The notes beneath the pieces were generated by a model. It saw nothing but the letters and a program-made list of their open reading frames with translations, was not told the origin of the DNA and made no database searches. A stretch of 24,598 nt of DNA, taken from Candidatus Delongbacteria bacterium. Lineage in GTDB: Bacteria > JAGOEH01. The DNA lies in contig JAGOEH010000031.1 of assembly GCA_017997825.1 (NCBI GenBank), forward strand, positions 1 through 24,598, given 5' to 3'. Position 1 is the first letter of the stretch. Every line of letters starts with the position of its first letter. Position numbers and translations under genes: made by a program. Shown in pieces: positions 22,978 to 24,598 of the stretch.

Positions 22978-24168
22978 TTACAAATGCAGACGGATATTGA
23001 GACGGGTCAGCCAATGGGTAACATAAAGAATGATGAATGAGAAGAGAATAGAACGGAAAATCCCGATCAGTCCCTCCCCCAGCCACTGGCTCCAGAACTC
23101 CAATCCCACTAATGCCATCCCGGCATAAAAAATGGAAGGCAGGATATAAGCCAATAAGGGATTGCTTCCGGCCGGTTTTAGAATAAAGGTCCAGCCGGTG
23201 ATTTTTTTGATATCGATCAGCCAGTACAATCCGGCCATGATCAGGCTGCAGATGGCGGAACAATAGAGGCACCACGCGGGGGTGGCATAGACCTTGGAGA
23301 TCCCATATAGAGGACGCAGCAACCATCCGCCGGCGGCCAGCATTATAGCGTATATTACCAGCCATTTCAAACGTTTTTTTGAGTCATTGATAGAAGATTC
23401 CGGCAAAAAAAGCATCCCGGCCAGCATCCCGGCTACGGCAATCGATCCGTGTCCCCCGATATGCCCGCCGACTGAAATCAGATCGGTCAGGCGATACCAT
23501 CCGCTCAATCCACCGCTCCGGTCTCCGATGAACAGCAAAATCAGCAAAGCCAGACATCCCACCATCCCGGCCCGGGATCGTTTGAACAACAGGTAGACCA
23601 GATTGGCCGTCAGATAGGCCCATCCGATCAAACCCAAAATTCCCCACCAACTGGTATGCATCCACCCGGGCTGAGCGGCATCCCCGCTGCGGTAGACCGC
23701 GGCTAACCCGACCAACAGAACCACTCCGATCCATCGCAACCATTCATAGCGCCGATACTGATTCCATACCAGGATCACTCCCGTATAAAACAGCAATGAC
23801 CATAACGAACGATTGATGCCTGACAGCGATTCGTTCAGACCGCCGGTATTGACCATGAATACCCCCAAACAAAGCAATCCCAACGTTCGTATTCCAATAT
23901 GAGTCCAAATGCTCCCCAGTGTTTCCCCGCGATTGATCCGGCTGCGAAGGGCAAAGGGAATGGCCATCCCGACAATAAACAGAAAAGCGGGAAATACAAT
24001 ATCCACAAAGGTCATGGCATCGGCTTCCGGTGCGGCATGCTTCATCCAGTCCGGAATCGATCGGACACTTGCCAAATCATTGACAAAAACCATCATCAGA
24101 ATGGTGAATCCCCGGAAAACATCGATCGAAAGCAGCCGTTCGGCTTTGTTTCCACTCAGATTGCTCAT
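22978..24168 (-). CDS. DUF5009/HGSNAT-like membrane acyltransferase
   Basis: A 396-residue polytopic inner-membrane protein with about ten to eleven helices. The N-terminus RLLSIDVFRGFTILMMVFVN (11-30) is the hallmark of the heparan-alpha-glucosaminide N-acetyltransferase-like (DUF5009/DUF1624) group. DIVFPAFLFIVGMAIPFAL (56-74) and the His-rich GGHIGGHGS loop also fit. Members move an acetyl group across the membrane onto sugars in the periplasm; the acceptor here is unknown. The start is set by AGGAGG 4 nt before ATG 24168. It lies 71 nt downstream of the sorted-protein tail on the same strand. Confidence 0.88.
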   Translation of the reverse strand: MSNLSGNKAERLLSIDVFRGFTILMMVFVNDLASVRSIPDWMKHAAPEADAMTFVDIVFPAFLFIVGMAIPFALRSRINRGETLGSIWTHIGIRTLGLLCLGVFMVNTGGLNESLSGINRSLWSLLFYTGVILVWNQYRRYEWLRWIGVVLLVGLAAVYRSGDAAQPGWMHTSWWGILGLIGWAYLTANLVYLLFKRSRAGMVGCLALLILLFIGDRSGGLSGWYRLTDLISVGGHIGGHGSIAVAGMLAGMLFLPESSINDSKKRLKWLVIYAIMLAAGGWLLRPLYGISKVYATPAWCLYCSAICSLIMAGLYWLIDIKKITGWTFILKPAGSNPLLAYILPSIFYAGMALVGLEFWSQWLGEGLIGIFRSILFSFIILYVTHWLTRLNIRLHL

Positions 24169-24239
24169 GGTTCCTCCTGTTTATCGCCATCGGGCAGTGT
24201 GAATTTGCGGTTTATCATCAATCCATCCGGACCGTTGGT

Positions 24240-24598
24240 CTATTTCAGCAGCATGATCTTTCGACTCAATTGATGCCGGTGTCCGCTGACATTCAGCAGA
24301 TAGGTCCCGGCGGCCAGAGGTTGTCCCTGGGAATCGAGCCCGTTCCATCGCACCCTGTGCACGCCGGCAGGCTGAAACCCGGAATAAAGCTCATCCACCT
24401 GACGGCCCTCCAGATTGAACAGTTTGAGCTCGATATCATCTCCCTCGGACAGACGGTACTCAATCATGGTCTATGAGTTGAAGGGATTGGGATAATTGGA
24501 TATGATGGCCGGCTTGACCATCGGGCGATCCGTCTCATCATCCATCGCGGTTGGAAAAAGCTGGACAATAGTAAAATCCACCCAATAAAAAGCCGCCA
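24240..24598 (-). pseudogene. C-terminal end of a secreted protein with sorting tail, interrupted by in-frame TAG
   Basis: Minus strand, entering from beyond the window edge. The frame reads ...AFYWVDFTIVQLFPT, then NYPNPFNS, a TAG stop (24473-24471), TMIEYRL, and the rest of a FlgD-like/type-A sorting tail (IELKLFNLEGRQVDEL, HRVRWNGLDSQG, LAAGTYLLNV, RKIMLLK, TAG/TAA region at 24240). The motif YPNPFNSxTxIEYxL is normally unbroken, so the TAG replaces one residue. The ATG at 24467 has no ribosome site. The true start and upstream domains lie outside the window. It is either a nonsense mutation that removes the sorting signal, readthrough, or a base error (for example CAG or GAG read as TAG). 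Confidence 0.75.

Overview
The window looks like chromosome from an uncultured, Gram-negative, free-living bacterium of the Fibrobacteres-Chlorobi-Bacteroidetes (FCB) neighbourhood (Marinimicrobia, KSB1, Calditrichota or Cloacimonadota-like). This is an inference. It rests on long secreted proteins that end in a YPNPF...-type sorting/FlgD-like tail, a PorV-like outer-membrane protein, lamin-tail (LTD) domains, strong Shine-Dalgarno sites (AGGAGG/AAGGAG), and good TTGACx-N16/17-TATAAT-like promoters. No rRNA, tRNA, CRISPR array or transposase was seen.

Left part (1-7521, almost all minus strand): a partial membrane-protein gene with a GTG/TTG start; an ABC-F ATPase preceded by an overlapping leader ORF; a TauE/SafE-family permease with a metallo-beta-lactamase-fold hydrolase; a BvgS-like sensor kinase (periplasmic SBP domain, membrane helix, histidine kinase) cut in two by an in-frame TGA inside its membrane helix; a C39-like cysteine-peptidase lipoprotein; and a Cys-rich DUF3795 protein. 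Just upstream of the last gene is a promoter-plus-terminator unit that would make an RNA of about 50 nt.

Middle part (about 7680-12000, plus strand) is a visibly AT-rich accessory island. It holds two diverged copies of a roughly 250-290 bp promoter/leader sequence. The first precedes a second DUF3795 gene; the second precedes a restriction-modification operon. Between them lies a gene remnant with a Thr-Thr-Gln/Arg tandem repeat. The operon has a C5-cytosine methyltransferase followed by one ORF that fuses a Vsr mismatch endonuclease to an HNH restriction endonuclease, with an internal ribosome-binding site and ATG exactly at the fusion junction.

Right part (12000-24598) returns to host-like composition. 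An ogt-type methyltransferase gene overlaps, tail to tail, a gene for a 1,888-residue secreted protein with three lamin-tail repeats and a sorting tail. That gene is divergently transcribed, from a clear promoter pair, against a PorV-like beta-barrel fused to a transglutaminase-like domain and TPRs. An SGNH hydrolase whose start codon looks mutated (ATC after a perfect SD) follows. Then come a large shared terminator hairpin, a Yip1-like membrane protein, a DUF5009/HGSNAT-like acyltransferase, and the tail of another sorted protein that carries an in-frame TAG.

The most interesting items are the Vsr-HNH fusion with its nested start, the duplicated promoter/leader cassette of the island, the leader ORF overlapping the ABC-F start, the UGA-split sensor kinase, and the barrel-transglutaminase-TPR fusion facing the lamin-tail secreted protein.
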